A DNA stretch of 64,000 nt, taken from positions 153,657,990 to 153,721,989 of the forward strand of contig CM060964.1 of assembly GCA_030765045.1 (NCBI GenBank), given 5' to 3'. Position 1 is the stretch's first letter; each line of letters opens with the position of its first letter. This stretch comes from Tenodera sinensis. Taxonomy: Eukaryota; Arthropoda; Insecta; Mantodea; Mantidae. The translations under genes were made by a program, and so were the position numbers. Shown here piece by piece: positions 10,861 through 22,715 of this stretch. Under the pieces are notes generated by a model, which was not told where the DNA came from, did not search any database, and worked only from the letters and a program-made list of their open reading frames with translations.

Positions 10861-10908
10861 GACTTCATTGTCAGAAATCCAGCATTAGCTAACAACATTT
10901 TTTGTATA

Positions 10909-11623
10909 GTGAGATTTGGTCTATCTCTTATGATTTACGAGTTATTCAAAAGTCATCCAGAGTAAACAGGTTTACCTGGGTTATAGCCAGAAAATTCAAA
11001 ATATACATTTCACTTGTCATAAAAATATCTTAAACACATGGCATTTTAATCAAAGCCATTAGAGCGATTTTTGAGAAAATAAAAATTTTTTAAACATTTT
11101 CAGTGTAAAGCGTACCGTAGGGTGAAGTAATTTTCTTCAAAATCTTCGTGTTGCATCCTTAAAAGATATTAAACTTAAATACTGACTTTTCATTTTTGAT
11201 TTATGCTGTCTATATACTGACACTGACACAGACACACCCACACCCATGACCACCAAACACAAACACACAAACACACACCACACACAAAGAAAAATGCTTT
11301 GGATTCAGAGGCCTCTGTTGAAATCGTTGAGTTTTTGGGTGAATACAATACTTCCTCTACTTGCTCTACGTAGTAGAGAGAGTAAAAATGGTCAAAATTA
11401 ACCTTTTTGTTTTCTGGATTAGGCAGCATAAACTTGCTGGCTTAATGTTTTTCTCAATCTTTTTGTCGTTGTGCAATCTTACTCTTACATTGTTACTGTC
11501 AAGATGGACAGTAGATAGTTTTAGCTATAGTGTCTCTAAAGTGGTAATTTTCAATGTATTGCTAGAAGCAAGCTTGGTCATTTTGTACAAAAGCAGTTAA
11601 AGTAGCAGAAAGAAGTCACACTA
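10909..11623. other. Intron, nothing recognised
   Basis: AT-rich DNA with a CA-rich patch at about 11220-11290. No gene or bounded element was recognised. Confidence 0.5.
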
Positions 11624-12154
11624 GGGCCAGGTTCATCCCATAGGCTCATCTTTAGAAACGTTCCCTTTTTGCCAGCCAGATTCTAAGTGTCCGAACCTAC
11701 CTTCTGCGCATGCGCTGGCAGTACCGGCAGTAGTTCCAGAATTGCCCACTAGATTGCAGCACACGCTATTTCACATTTGCCCAGTAGTTTCACAATCGCC
11801 CACAAGATTTCAGCACACGCTATTTCACATTGCCAACATTGCTTTTTACACTACACTAGTTTTCATTGCCAACACATTAAACACCGATATTTATTTAACA
11901 CGTGCTTTATTTAACACGTGATGCAACCACCTGCAATCTAGCAGTAACATAACAATGACATACGCCGCTGTCGCGTAGCGCAACTCCATACATTATTACT
12001 GGCTCGTCCTTTATTATTGGCTCGTTCTTTATTATTATATTATTATGAGCCGAAATGGATTTATTATTTTTTATCCATTATTATGGATTTGAGCCGAAAT
12101 GCATTTATGATTATTTATTATTTATTATTATCTTTAATCCATTATTATGGATTA

Positions 12155-12255
<101 letters not shown>

Positions 12256-12336
12256 CGATACGCTGGCTCCTTCTTTATTATTATATTATGAGCCGAAATG
12301 GATATTGTTTAGGAAAGCTTACGCGATGATTTTGTG

Positions 12337-12868
12337 AGAATTTCGGCAAAGTCACACTCGGCAGTGGGATATATTTTTTTATTATATTTTTATTATGTTT
12401 ATTATTTATCGTTCTTTTTTGTTTATTTATTTTATCTTTTACCTTTATCTTTTATCTTTATCTTTTTTTGTTTATTTATTTTATCTTTTACCTTTATCTT
12501 TTATCTTTATCTTTTTTGTTTATTTATTTTATATTATTGCTTTTAATGTTATTAGATTTATATTATATATATTATATTTAATACTATTATATTATTATAT
12601 TTATATTGTTTTTATTAATTATCGTTCTTTTTATTTATTGATTTTTTATTTTTTTATTTTCGAGTGGAGAAAAAATCCATTTACGGAGCTTCTTCCTTGT
12701 ACCAAGCACAATAGCATAATGACGACTCCCGCAAAAACATTCAAACTTACTGTTGGCAACAAAGTCCTAGGGACATTTTGCTGTTGGCAGCGTTGCATTA
12801 ACACAGCAACTTCGGCAACTTTCGTGACCATTCGTACACACTGCCGAATGGGACTTTGCCGAAATTCT
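12337..12868. repeat. Nested inverted-repeat pair (MITE-like)
   Basis: A 17-bp perfect inverted repeat, AGAATTTCGGCAAAGTC, lies at 12337-12353 and, inverted, at 12852-12868. It extends inward to about 30 bp (CGGCAGTG shared). The unit is about 530 bp and lies inside the larger inverted-repeat element. Confidence 0.55.
12421..12532. repeat. T-rich minisatellite, ~49-bp unit
   Basis: A unit beginning GTTTATTTATTTTATC repeats at 12421 and 12470, with a partial third at 12518. The copies are almost identical. Confidence 0.85.
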
Positions 12869-12945
12869 GACCAACTCATCGCGGGAACGTTTCTAAAGAT
12901 TATCCCATCCCATAAACCTATTATCCTGAATGAGAGTTACACTAG

Positions 12946-13710
12946 TTCTCTAGGTTGCATTGAAAATCTGTACTGAATGCCAAGGTATATGTGCTGTAAA
13001 AGCTCCTTGTCTATAGAGGATGTGGTGTCTTACCTTACGGCAGTAGCTTACCCATGGATTTTAAAAGTTAGCTTCCTCCCTGTTTCAATGATCTCTGCTC
13101 TGTCTTGACCATGGATTATGCATGATTAAGCAGTGGAGGAATTTCTGAGGTGGTCAGCTTTGACCAGCACATTACATTTTCTTCAACTATGAAAAATTTG
13201 ATTTCCAGTCCTACTGTTACTCCTCCATCTGCAAAAACTTGTATGACTATGAAAAATTAATATATTCTTCCTCCTCTTATAGCTTCCTGAGACTTTATCT
13301 ATATGAAAATGCCCTTGCATCAGAAAGCTTCGAGTTCTGTTGCCTTCGCTGAAAGAAGACAATAGAACAAGACCATCTAGGTCTTGAAAGCCTGAGTCTT
13401 GCTCAGCCAACAATCAAATTGGATTGTTATAAAAAGTAGGGAGTTAATGTTACTTATTATTAAGACCATCCTTCACGGACAGTGTTAGAGTTGTGGCATC
13501 ATTTAAAACCAGAGCTGTATTTTTGGTGCAATACCAACTCAGGGTATTATGAAGTATAGTATATGATATCATTGTTTGGAATAATGTTATAAATGTTTGT
13601 AAGGAATATGAAAAATTTTGTTTTGAGAAATTACATTAATTCATGATAGTAGTATTATAGGTATATCATAAATACATTCCAAAGAAACACAATTACTATT
13701 TGGTACTAAA
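12946..13710. other. Intron, nothing recognised
   Basis: No recognisable gene, repeat or splice-flanked frame. Confidence 0.5.
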
Positions 13711-15891
13711 TTAACCCATTCGCATCATTTGATGACCAGAGCTTACATGCGTTGTTTTGGCATATGAATTATATGACGAGCTCTGCTGCATTGTTTCATA
13801 CAGTTTAATTTCCTTATCATAGATGTCATTTGTATATGTCTGGAATGAAATTTTGGAATGTAGTGTTTCTAATTCTACTCGTATTATGTAAGCACCCGTG
13901 TTTCAACCAGGGAAAAACAGTTTTATCTTAGCATTATTTTACTCACCTCCATAATGGCTGCGAAAAAAGCGGGTGTGGATGATGAGGGTTTGAGAAAAGT
14001 GATACAAAGGGTATTAGAGAATGACTGTGAAAGTGTGTTTTTCTGAATATGAAACAGAGTCTAAAGAAGGTTCTAGTGATAGTGAAATTAATCTAGTGCA
14101 GGAAGTAGCGAAGAAAATAATTATGAAAACAATGAGGATGTGCCAGGCCCTTTGAAACGTTTTCGCATTATGACACAGAAAAATCAGTATGACTGGAATT
14201 GGACTAAAGCTGACAGCAACCCCATTCTCTACCCTTTTACTGCAAATAGTAGTGTTTGTAAAGACTTATTGAACAAGCATGTGTCAGAGATGCCGTCTGC
14301 ACTGTCAATTTTTTTGGAATACATGGCACCTTTTTTTGACAAAATATGTGATGAAACAAATGCTTACGCAACAAGGCAGTTGAACAATCCTGACAGAAAA
14401 GTGTTGAAAGACGATGAGAAATGGTTTTAACACTATGGCAAATGAAATCAGGGCCTATATTGCTTTAGTTATTTTGATGTCTCCAGTGCAAAAATTGCGT
14501 GTTCAATTGTACCAAAGCAAAAACTGATGCCTTGACACCCCAATTTTTCATGAAACAATGAGTAGGGAGAGAATCAAACTGATTTCTTATTTGTTACATT
14601 TCACGGATGACACCAAAGAAAACAAAGTGATAAACTGAAAAAAATTAGGCCTATCATAAGATTTCTCTTCAAAAACTTCAGAAATATATCACCCTTGTCA
14701 GGATATTGCTCTAGATGACAGTCTAATGAAATTCAAGGGTCATACTTCATTCATGCAGTGCAGTAGATCCAAACAAGTAAGATTTGGCATAAATGTTCAC
14801 AAAATTTGCGAATCTAGTTCAGGTTACTGCATTTATTTCAAAATCTTTGTTAGTGAAGATATAGTAGATTCTAATCTTTCTGCCAGTGCCAATGTAGTGC
14901 TCACTCTGTGTAAACCATTGTTGAACCTAGGTCACACATTTTTAGACAATTGGTATGCCTCTCCAGATTTATTTAGAAGACTCACTGAGAGACAAAGAAA
15001 TGTAATTGGAATGGTGCGATCTAATAGAAAAGATGTGCCACACAATATCTGTACAAATAGACTGGGGAGCATGAGATATGGAGTGCCAGAAATATCCTTT
15101 GTGTGAGTTGGAGAGATAACAAGGACATTCGTTTTCTCTCCACTGAACACAGATCAGCTGACATCACGGGAACGGGAAAGATGAGAAGAAAACGAGGTCA
15201 ACCTCCAAGAGAGAAGGTTCAGAAACCCAAATGTGCCCTTGAATACCAAAAGGGGATGGTGATATTTATTTACAGGACCAAATGACAGTTCTGTTTCCCA
15301 TCATGTGACGCGCAGTGAAGGAGTGTAGACAAATATTTTTCTATGTTCTGGACATGTATATTTTCACTTCCTTTGCTGTGTATTACAAGATGACGGGAAA
15401 GAAGAAGGCAGGCAGTGCAGACTTTAGAACAAGCATTGTGCAGCAGCTACTGAAATTTTTGCAGCTGCCAGAGTATTCAGTTCGAAGCCGACCTTCTTCC
15501 AGTAGAACTCCTTTGAGACTACAGTCAAAATCATGGGCTCACTTTCCTATGCATATTCCCTCAACTGAAAAGAAAAATGACCAAAAGGTATGTCGTGTGC
15601 TACAGCAGGAGCAAAGGAAGTGAAACCCTGTGGGAGCGTAAAAATTCTGATGTTGCCCTTCATTTAGAGGATTGCTTTGAGGTTTATCACACACAACAGC
15701 AGTATTAGGACAACAGTATTGGTGAGTTTATGCTTTTAATATTGTGCATGCAAGTGTTCAGCAAAAAATACTTAGTGGTTGATTTTATATTATTTTTAGG
15801 CATTAAGCTGTTACCAGCCCCAGAGCTATAGGATTTACATCTGGTTTCTTGGTTAGTTGCAAGGTATTTAAAAATGACATGAATGGGTTAA
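13711..15891 (+). mobile_element. piggyBac transposon, full length but dead
   Basis: TTAA at 13711-13714 and 15888-15891 flank inverted ends CCCATTCGCATC and (inverted) CCCATTCATGTC, the classic piggyBac TTAA target with short terminal inverted repeats. The length of about 2.18 kb is usual for the superfamily, and transposase remnants run left to right between the ends. Confidence 0.92.
13953..15710 (+). pseudogene. piggyBac transposase remnant
   Basis: The N-terminus starts MAAKKAGVDDEGLRK at 13953 and is soon broken by a stop. Later frames give the DDE domain. The DDSLMKFKG block (about 14715) is the first catalytic Asp region, LGHTFLDNWYASPDLF (about 14930) the second. A degraded WECK...LHLEDCFEVYHT tail (about 15630-15690) is the C-terminal Cys-rich region. 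Stops near 14041, 14430, 14530 and 15105 and several frameshifts make it non-functional. piggyBac enzymes excise precisely and insert at TTAA. The intact termini mean it could still be mobilised in trans, which is inference. Confidence 0.88.
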
Positions 15892-17825
15892 ATATATGAG
15901 CAGTAACATTAATAAAAGAAAAATCAAAATAAAAGGACTATTACAATATTTTGCATGAGATTGGCTTGGTTTATATTTTAATGAAAAGTAAAAGCACTCT
16001 TGCAAAAGAAACAAAAATAGCATTAAGTACTCTATGACAATAGATTTCATGAATACACAAAAAGCAAAACTTGAATACTTTATGCCAAAATTGTATGTTT
16101 TCATTCAAAACAGTTAAGAAAGTCCTTCAGCAGCTGAAGGTGCAGTTTGTTCACCAGCTGAAGGTCTCCGTCAGGAATGCAGTAGCCACTACATCAGTAA
16201 TATTGTTGTGTGTCTTTTTTAAAAAAACTGCTAATCTGTTTCAGTCTTACATGATATATCCTCGAGCGTTATATTGTGCAATTCCTGTAAGAATGAGTCA
16301 GCTGTTGCATTTCTTTAAATATTAATTTTACCTTGGCCCAAACTAGTCCTATGGGATTGAGATCACACGTGTATGGGAGCAAGTAAACCACCGTGTGGCC
16401 CAATAAAACCAAAATAACCAATAATAACATTATAACAATTGAGGAAGAATTCAGTCCAACAACTTCTCATTTCCTCCTGCAGGATCAAAGAATGAAGTAT
16501 AAAAATTTCGGTCAGTTAATAGTATAGTAATTGTTCCTGCAAGTACAGGTAATGAAAGTAATAGAAGAAAGGCAATAATACCTTTATGAGCCTCTTTAGG
16601 TTTGTTTGATTCAGGCATCCTATAAAGATCTATTTTACACATAGAACTCCACTCTGAACTCCTTTGTTCTGCAACCACAATATCATAGTAGATTTCACAA
16701 CACTCCTAGGCGGAGGATTATCTGCTTCTACATTATTTTTACCATTACTTCTGACACAAAACTAGTGACAAGTACAATTTTACAACTGAAATTAGGATAA
16801 ATTAGCAAGTAAACATAGCGTGAATAATAGTGGAGGTAAGTTGGCAACATGATCAGCAGAACGATTACACAGATGTTTACAAAACTAGGGTTACACTGTG
16901 TGGAATGTCTCTCCCCTGCCCCTCATTCCCCTTAGACCATGAGGTGGTGAACAGACAGTAATCACCAGTGACAAGGTACACAGGCAATTTTTATTTAACA
17001 ATTCCCAAGATTAATCAACCTCTTATTCAGATAATTACTGCATTTTATTCTCAACTGGTTTTAGTGTATCTCTGTGATCATGCTTGTATCGAAGATTCCA
17101 TTGTACTGAAACCAATTGCTCAGTTATTGCCAGAGGAAGTGTGTTCCTGTTTTTTTGTGGGGGGGGGGGGGTGTAGACTTGTCCAGGGGTAGTGCAGCTG
17201 TGCTCATTTGCAGCTGATGATGGTGGTACATTCAGCAGTTTGGCTGGTAGCAAACTTGCTGTTGTTTACCACACAATCAAATAGTAGTTGCCACAAGTTG
17301 GGCAGTAGTTCACAAAACGTCTTGAGAAAAATTTTTATGACTAGCTTTAAATTGTGCTAAGTTAGCCATTAAAATTCCACTGTCATGTCCTTGAATGTTG
17401 TTTAAAGATAAAGACAAGTCACCCAGTGGTTATGCAGAATGGTAATTGTTGTCATGTATTATACTAGGATTAATACATTTTGGAATTATTCAATATTTTT
17501 ATAACTCCGGACAGCATACCAAAAGAGCAGCAGCAGTTGCTGACATGCTCACATTTGCCATTTTGAATAAGTTTTTAGCCTCAGCCACAGCATTCACTGG
17601 TCATTCTTGTTTTTCTCTCCTGTCATTTTGACCTTCCTGTGCATAGTGATGGTGTATTCCTTAGGAATAATGTTTATTATCAGACAATTGCTTTATAAAC
17701 CACTCAGGCTGCTGTTTCCGAAGCTATTCTGGTTTTCTTCCTTTCATAGAAGTTTGAAAACAGTGTTGTAATTAATTTAATTTAAAAGGTGAGTTAATTA
17801 ATAACACTGAACAACACTTACAACA
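15892..17825. other. Intron, nothing recognised
   Basis: AT-rich with a short G run at 17158-17170. No transposase, RT or inverted-repeat structure was recognised. Confidence 0.5.
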
Positions 17826-17831
17826 TATTTT

Positions 17832-17877
17832 TCCGGGACGCGTTTCGAAGGTTAACTTTCCTCCATTATCAACCGGA
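17832..17877 (-). ncRNA. Degenerate hammerhead-ribozyme-like motif
   Basis: On the - strand, TCCGG (17873-17877) pairs perfectly with CCGGA (17832-17836) as stem I. The core reads TTGATAA where CUGANGA is expected. Stem II is GGAGG/CCTTC, GAAA follows at 17843-17846, and GTC at 17837-17839 occupies the cleavage-site position. Hammerhead motifs are an established feature of Penelope-like elements. Two core positions are altered, so activity is doubtful. Confidence 0.45.
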
Positions 17878-18442
17878 CAATAACTGGGTTTCCATGGTGT
17901 TTTGTGGTGCAGATGGTGATGCTTCTTCTGGTGTTTCTTCTGGTGGCAGTTCAATGAACTTACTGAAAATGTCTCTCTGAGGAATGTCGAAATTAAATAC
18001 TCGGTTTCTATTTTTTAAAATAAAGATTTGTTCCCATGTGGACAGTTCTTGTTTTCCGGTTATGTGTTTGAGAGGTTTTGGTTCTAGCTTTATGTCATGA
18101 TTTTTTGTCCAAAAGTGAAATGCAACCGCTGATTTTTCTAATTGTTTACTCTTAATGTTTCTAACGTGTTCCTTGGATCTAATTTCTAAATTTCTTTTGG
18201 TTTTTCCTATGTATATTTCATTACAATCACTGCATTCAATTTGGTATATGCCAGATTTTTTGTTAGGTGGAATAGCATCTTTGATGTTTGAAAGTTGTAG
18301 GTTTTTTATGGAGTAATGGTTTACTGCTGCTAGCTGAATGTTGTATTCCTTGAACACTTTTTTAAATTTATCAAAGGCTCATGGGTGATGTGTGAATTTT
18401 TTGAATATCATTTTTGTTTTTGCTGCTGTGAGAGTTGTAATT
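17869..18442 (-). pseudogene. Penelope-like (- strand): GIY-YIG endonuclease
   Basis: The frame encodes SGIYQIECSDCNEIYIGKT, a GIY-YIG nuclease with the Cys pair typical of Penelope-like elements, then the KRNLEIRSKEHV Arg/Glu block and WTKNHDI. A stop near 18372 interrupts the link to the reverse transcriptase. The nuclease is thought to nick target DNA for reverse transcription. Confidence 0.88.
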
Positions 18443-18457
18443 TCTTTTAATAATTGT
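18443..18457. repeat. 15-bp target-site duplication, left copy
   Basis: The 15-bp sequence tcttttaataattgt is repeated exactly at 19981-19995, flanking the + strand Penelope-like insertion. A further partial repeat of gttgtaatttctttta occurs at 18435-18450 and 18465-18480, a junction irregularity of the kind Penelope-like elements often show. Confidence 0.85.
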
Positions 18458-18485
18458 AATTGAGTTGTAATTTCTTTTATTCACC

Positions 18486-19699
18486 AAGGTTCCGATTACA
18501 GAGGCACTACAACACATTGCCGAACTTTTTCCGCCCGACATCACCAGTCTTTTTCGTCACTGCCTAACCACAAGCTACTTCCAGTGGAACAACACTTTCT
18601 ATGAACAGATAGACAGGGTTGCCATGGGCAGCCCTTTAAGTCCGGTAGTTGCAAATTTTTTCATGTAGAAGTTTGAGGAAGAAGCGCTACATATAAACCA
18701 AAAACCTGGCTTAGGTATGTGGACGACACCATTATCTGGAGCCACGGGGAGGAAAAACTAGAAGCCTTTTTTCATCATCTAAATAGCCAAAACCGTGCCA
18801 TACAGTTCACCATGGAAAAGGAAACAGACAACAGTCTTCCTTTCCTGGATGTCCTAGTGACAAGAGAAGCTGATTCACGTCTGGGTCACACAGTTTATCG
18901 CAAACCTACTCATACTGATAGGTACCTCCATAAAACCTTGAACCATCATCCAAGACAAAAATTGGGCATAATCAAAACCCTTTCCGAACGGGCCAAGAAG
19001 ATTTGTGAGCCACAAAAGCTGAATAAAGAAATCTGACATCTAAACAAGGCCCTCATCAGCAACGGTTATACACACAAGGAAATTACAAGAGCTCTCCATC
19101 CGAGGTACCCGTCAGTCCAAAAAGACCGGAGGAAGCAAACCCTGAGTACCATCTATTTACCATACATCCATAAGGTAACAGACCGAATAGGAAGACTGCT
19201 GCAACAGTACAACATTAGAACTATTTATAGGCCAACAAAGAAAGTCAAAGATTTATTTAACTCCGTTAAGGATAAAAGACATCCACACTGCACAGCCGGT
19301 GTTTACAAAATACCATGTAGCTGTGGACGAGTATATATAGGCACCACCATGCGGAGTATCAGCACTCGACTAAAAGAACATGAAAGACATAGCCGGTTGG
19401 GGCAGACGGACAAGTCAGCGGTGGCAGAACACACACTATTGTTCGGCCACGACGTGAATTACAAAGACACGGAGGTACTCTCAAGGACAAGCCACTACCA
19501 GGCTCGCTTGACTCGGGAAGCGATAGAGAATTTTATGCATAAAAACTCCTACAATCGAAAAGAAGAGAGACAGCAGATAAGCAAAACTTGGCTCCCGGCT
19601 CTAATAAGAGGGAGAAGAAAACCCGAGACACGGGAAGCTTTCTCTTTTATACCAGGATCAGAGACGTCCCATTTGCCGGTATTTGAAAATATAATTTGA
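18486..19699 (+). pseudogene. Penelope-like (+ strand): RT and GIY-YIG
   Basis: The RT fragment shows DRVAMGSPLSPVVANFFM (about 18620), the catalytic RYVDDTIIW block (about 18712), and NSLPFLDVLV with YRKPTHTDRYLH, all typical of Penelope RTs. Two stops (about 18668 and 19034) and a shift near 18705 break it. The endonuclease follows with VYKIPCSCGRVYIGTT (about 19300), ISTRLKEHERH and KSAVAEH. The frame 19349-19699 is the open C-terminal part. The protein is non-functional as it stands. Confidence 0.88.
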
Positions 19700-19884
19700 G
19701 ATCAATTTATTAAGAAAAGATTTGTTAGCGATAATTTCATGTTGGTATTCATGAGAATGAGCGATCGTGAAAATTTATGTTACCAAGGACACTAATAAGT
19801 AACAAAAATGATCAGTATTATGAAAGTTTGCAGTGAACTTTAGTTTATGTGCAGCCGCTAAGTTAGACCAAAATAACAGAGGTT

Positions 19885-19925
19885 GACCCTGAAGATGCTG
19901 GACGCAGTTTTCAGCAAAACGTCGG
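19885..19925 (+). ncRNA. Hammerhead-ribozyme-like motif in + Penelope-like
   Basis: CTGAAGA (19889-19895) fits the CUGANGA core. Stem II is TGCTG/CAGCA (19896-19900 with 19912-19916), followed by AAAC and GTC (19917-19923). The expected GAAA has become AAAA and stem I is reduced to about two pairs, so this is a decayed motif at best. Confidence 0.4.
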
Positions 19926-19995
19926 AGGAAGGTTATCCAACTCGACCACGGCCCACAAGCCCGGAAAATCTACTTAACACTCTTTTAATAATTGT

Positions 19996-21210
19996 TTCTT
20001 TTCTGCTCGTTTTACCTTTTTATCTACTAATTCTTTGGGGAAGCCGTTTTTTTGTGCTATTTCAATTATTTTGTAATATTCTATTTTATATTCTTCTGCT
20101 GAAAGAGGGATGTTCACCAATCTATGTGTTAAACTATTGAAAATTGCTTGTTTGTGGCTTCTTGGATTGTAACTATTAGCTTTTATGTAGTTGTCTATCT
20201 GCGTTGGTTTTCTGTGAATACTGAAATTTATTCTATCCTTGTTTTTGATTAATTTTAGATCTAAAAATGGTAATTTATTATCTTTTTCTACTTCCACTGT
20301 GAAATTTATACTTTTGTCCTGTATGTTCAGAAGTTTTAATGCGTCACTGATGTGTCTTTTTGGAACTATTGCAATTATGTCATCCACATATCGCTGCCAG
20401 AGTTTGAACATCTACGGGAAACCTTTTGTGATCCTTATTTCCAATGAACTCATGTAAATATCTGCTAAGAATGGCGAGAGAGGGTTGCCCATTGCTAAAC
20501 CTGAAGTTTGACGGAAATACTTGTTTGGAAGTGGAAGAAATTTTGTTCTGTGCATAATTTGGTGAGTTCTATGTATTCTGCAATTTCTGACGATGACATT
20601 CCAAGTGATTTGAGCCAATTTTTTATCAGTGATGGCAGTTTTTCTATTGGTATACTGGGAAATAGTGACTTTACGTCAAAGGAGACAAGAGTGTCCTCTT
20701 CTGTTAATTTGAAGTCTTTGATGTGTTCTATTAGTTCATAACTGTTTCTTATGCTTAAACTTTCAAATTTAGGAAATGAATTAAATTTATTAGATAGCCA
20801 TTTTGCCAGTTTGTAAGTTGGTGAATTTATGCTACTAATTATGGGTCTCATGGTGATGTCTGGCTTGTGTATTTTAGGTACACCATAGATTCTGGGTACG
20901 GTTGGATTATTTGGTTTAATTGCATATTTGTTTGGTATTATGCTTGAATTTTGTATAGTTTTTTCAAAGGTTTGAACACAAGTGGTTAGCGGGTTTTTGC
21001 TGATTTTTTCGTAGTTACTATCATTTAGCATTGTTTCCATTTTTTCTATGTAATTTGATTTATTCATTATTACTATTTTGTTCCCTTTGTCTGTCTTTGT
21101 GTATACTACGTTTTTATGTTTTAAAGAATGGATAAGATTTCGTTTATTTTTGTAACTTGATCTGTATTTTAATTCTTCTAAAATCTTTTTGCAATGGGTT
21201 TTTACCGAAT
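19996..21210 (-). pseudogene. Penelope-like (- strand): reverse transcriptase
   Basis: Frames on the - strand give TKTDKGNKIVIMNKSNY (about 21090), the fingers region PRIYGVPKIHKPDITMRPIIS, the first catalytic block SFDVKSLFPSIPI (about 20690), SGLAMGNPLSPFLADIY (about 20490), and the catalytic RYVDDIIAIVP (about 20390) with LPFLDLKLI and HRKPTQIDNYI. Two frame changes (about 20525 and 20411) break it. The signatures identify the Penelope-like RT class, related to telomerase. It continues across the nested insertion into the GIY-YIG domain. Confidence 0.88.
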
Positions 21211-21230
21211 TTTGTGTAGATAATGGTAAA

Positions 21231-22489
21231 CACTGTGTTGAAATATTTATGTCTGCTATATAGTCTTCAATTTCCGTATAAAAATGGAATAGTTAAATTA
21301 AAGAAAATAGTTAAATTAAACTATTCTAGTTTGTTTCACCAATTATGCTATTTATCAGTGCTAGGTTGTGAAAACCTCATAACTCCACCATCTGCTGAAA
21401 CTATGCCATTACATCTGTCAGTGCAGAAAATTGCCATGCGCATTCTTTAATGAACCAAGCTTATTGTTGTGCTACACTGCCTTATAGGGGTATAAGTGAA
21501 AAGCTTGTATCTACTCCACTCTTGTCATTCACGCTGGACACTTTGTATCTGCAGCTCCCACCATTTAGACCGATAAGTTACGCCCCTGTGATATTGCAGG
21601 GGTTCTTATGTGAATGTTTTACTGTTGTGTGCAGAATTATTGCAGTGGCTCATATGTAAAGGTACGTATGTAATGGACAAGTAGAACATCAAGAACATCT
21701 AAAGCCGATAATTAAACCGCCTGGAATTGTGATCATTTGGCATTCTCAAAGTTATATATGAGCTTTTCTAAACTTAAACAACTGTTGTTAATACCCTAAT
21801 TATCTAGGAACATTAAAAATCTCAATTAGTACCTCAGGGAAAGAATGTTTGTTCTTGGTGTCACCAGTTCAATCTTAGATAGTAACATCAAATTTTTTCA
21901 ATACAAACATTCTGTAGTAGCCAGTTTGCTTTCATATGTGTGAAAGAATACTCACACTTACATTTATAAAACAAGGAGACAGCTGTTCTTATTTAATAAA
22001 GCCCCCAGAACTGTATTCTAGGATGAGTGATGCTTCGGCCCTCAGTATGGAGTTAACAAATGGAGGTAAAGTAAAACTCATTAGTTATAGTGAGTCTTAT
22101 TTTACAACAGAACTGTGATTACAGCAGTCAAGCATAAATTTGGTATACCAATGTGAAAGTCTTAAAAGCGAATATTTTAGATGCCATGGGAATTGATTGA
22201 ATTACAAGAGGAAATGCATTTTAAAAAAACATAAGGATCTGATGAAGTATACAGTGAACATGATTTTTAAGTGGTAGCAGCAATGATTGTAATTCTGAGT
22301 GGAATAATTGTGGATGGTGATAATGACAATGATGGTGATGAAAGGAGAACAATGGAAGAGAAAGTGAAAAAATCTTGTAAGGGAAGTTAAAAAATTTAAC
22401 AGTAATGTGGATTAAATCTGAACATTTTGTTTTTATCCTGATGTGAAACATTAGTCAGTTACTAAGACGTTGTTATAGTTGCTGTAGTG
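21231..22489. other. Intron, nothing recognised
   Basis: AT-rich, no recognised element. The frame at 21223-21450 overlaps the upstream end of the Penelope-like element and has no family signature. Confidence 0.45.
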
Positions 22490-22715
22490 TTAACGCCCAC
22501 TTTTACTACATACGGCACCGCAGGCGAGGACACTGATGATACATGGAATGAAGATGGAGTACCGATGGAATGAGATGGTGGGGAACCCGGAGGAAACCCA
22601 CCCCAGTGCCACTTTGTCCACCACAAATCCCATCTGCAGTGCCTGGGATCGAACCCAGGCCGCTTTGGTGAGAAGCGAATGGTCTGACCACTTGGCTACG
22701 GCACGGCCTAGACGT
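22490..22715 (-). mobile_element. tRNA-derived SINE, family C, copy 1
   Basis: On the - strand a tRNA-like head (B box GGTTCGATCCCAGGC at about 22640-22655, A-box region GTAGCCAAGTGG at about 22688-22700) is followed by a body that includes GGTTTCCTCCGG and ATGTATCATCAGTGTC. A close relative lies at 52738-52985, also on the - strand. Relatives with a different tail lie at 30057-30432 and 30445-30767. Confidence 0.75.

Larger units (their letters stand above)
5998..10908 (+). mobile_element. LINE family A, copy 1 (5'-truncated, split)
   Basis: A perfect 14-bp target-site duplication, acattttttgtata, lies at 5998-6011 and 10895-10908. Between them is a 5'-truncated non-LTR retrotransposon (6012-10894) that begins inside the reverse transcriptase and ends with an RNase H domain and a short (AAC)n tail. 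It is interrupted at 6704-9641 by a DNA transposon. After removal of that insert and one TA, the LINE frame reads straight through the junction. The RT plus RNase H order resembles the I/Jockey superfamily, but the clade was not determined. A second copy lies at 32100-33352. Confidence 0.92.
18458..19980 (+). mobile_element. Penelope-like element on the + strand, inserted
   Basis: A 5'-truncated Penelope-like element inserted into the - strand one. It holds the RT from about 18486 and a GIY-YIG nuclease, and ends with AGCCCGGAAAATC. The insertion is younger than the - strand element, and the two are only distantly similar. Confidence 0.88.
17826..21230 (-). mobile_element. Penelope-like element on the - strand, split
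   Basis: A Penelope-like retroelement read right to left has its reverse transcriptase at about 21210-19996 and its GIY-YIG endonuclease at about 18442-17869. It ends in a CCCGGAAAAAT motif (17826-17836, - strand). It is split at 18457/19981 by a + strand Penelope-like element. Removing the insert and one copy of the 15-bp duplication joins RAEKKQLLKE to ITTLTAAKTK in frame. The 5' limit is uncertain. Confidence 0.88.

Noticed and set aside
12395..12976. A 193-codon frame
   Set aside because: Its first half is the T-rich minisatellite and the rest overlaps the arms of inverted-repeat elements; no domain.
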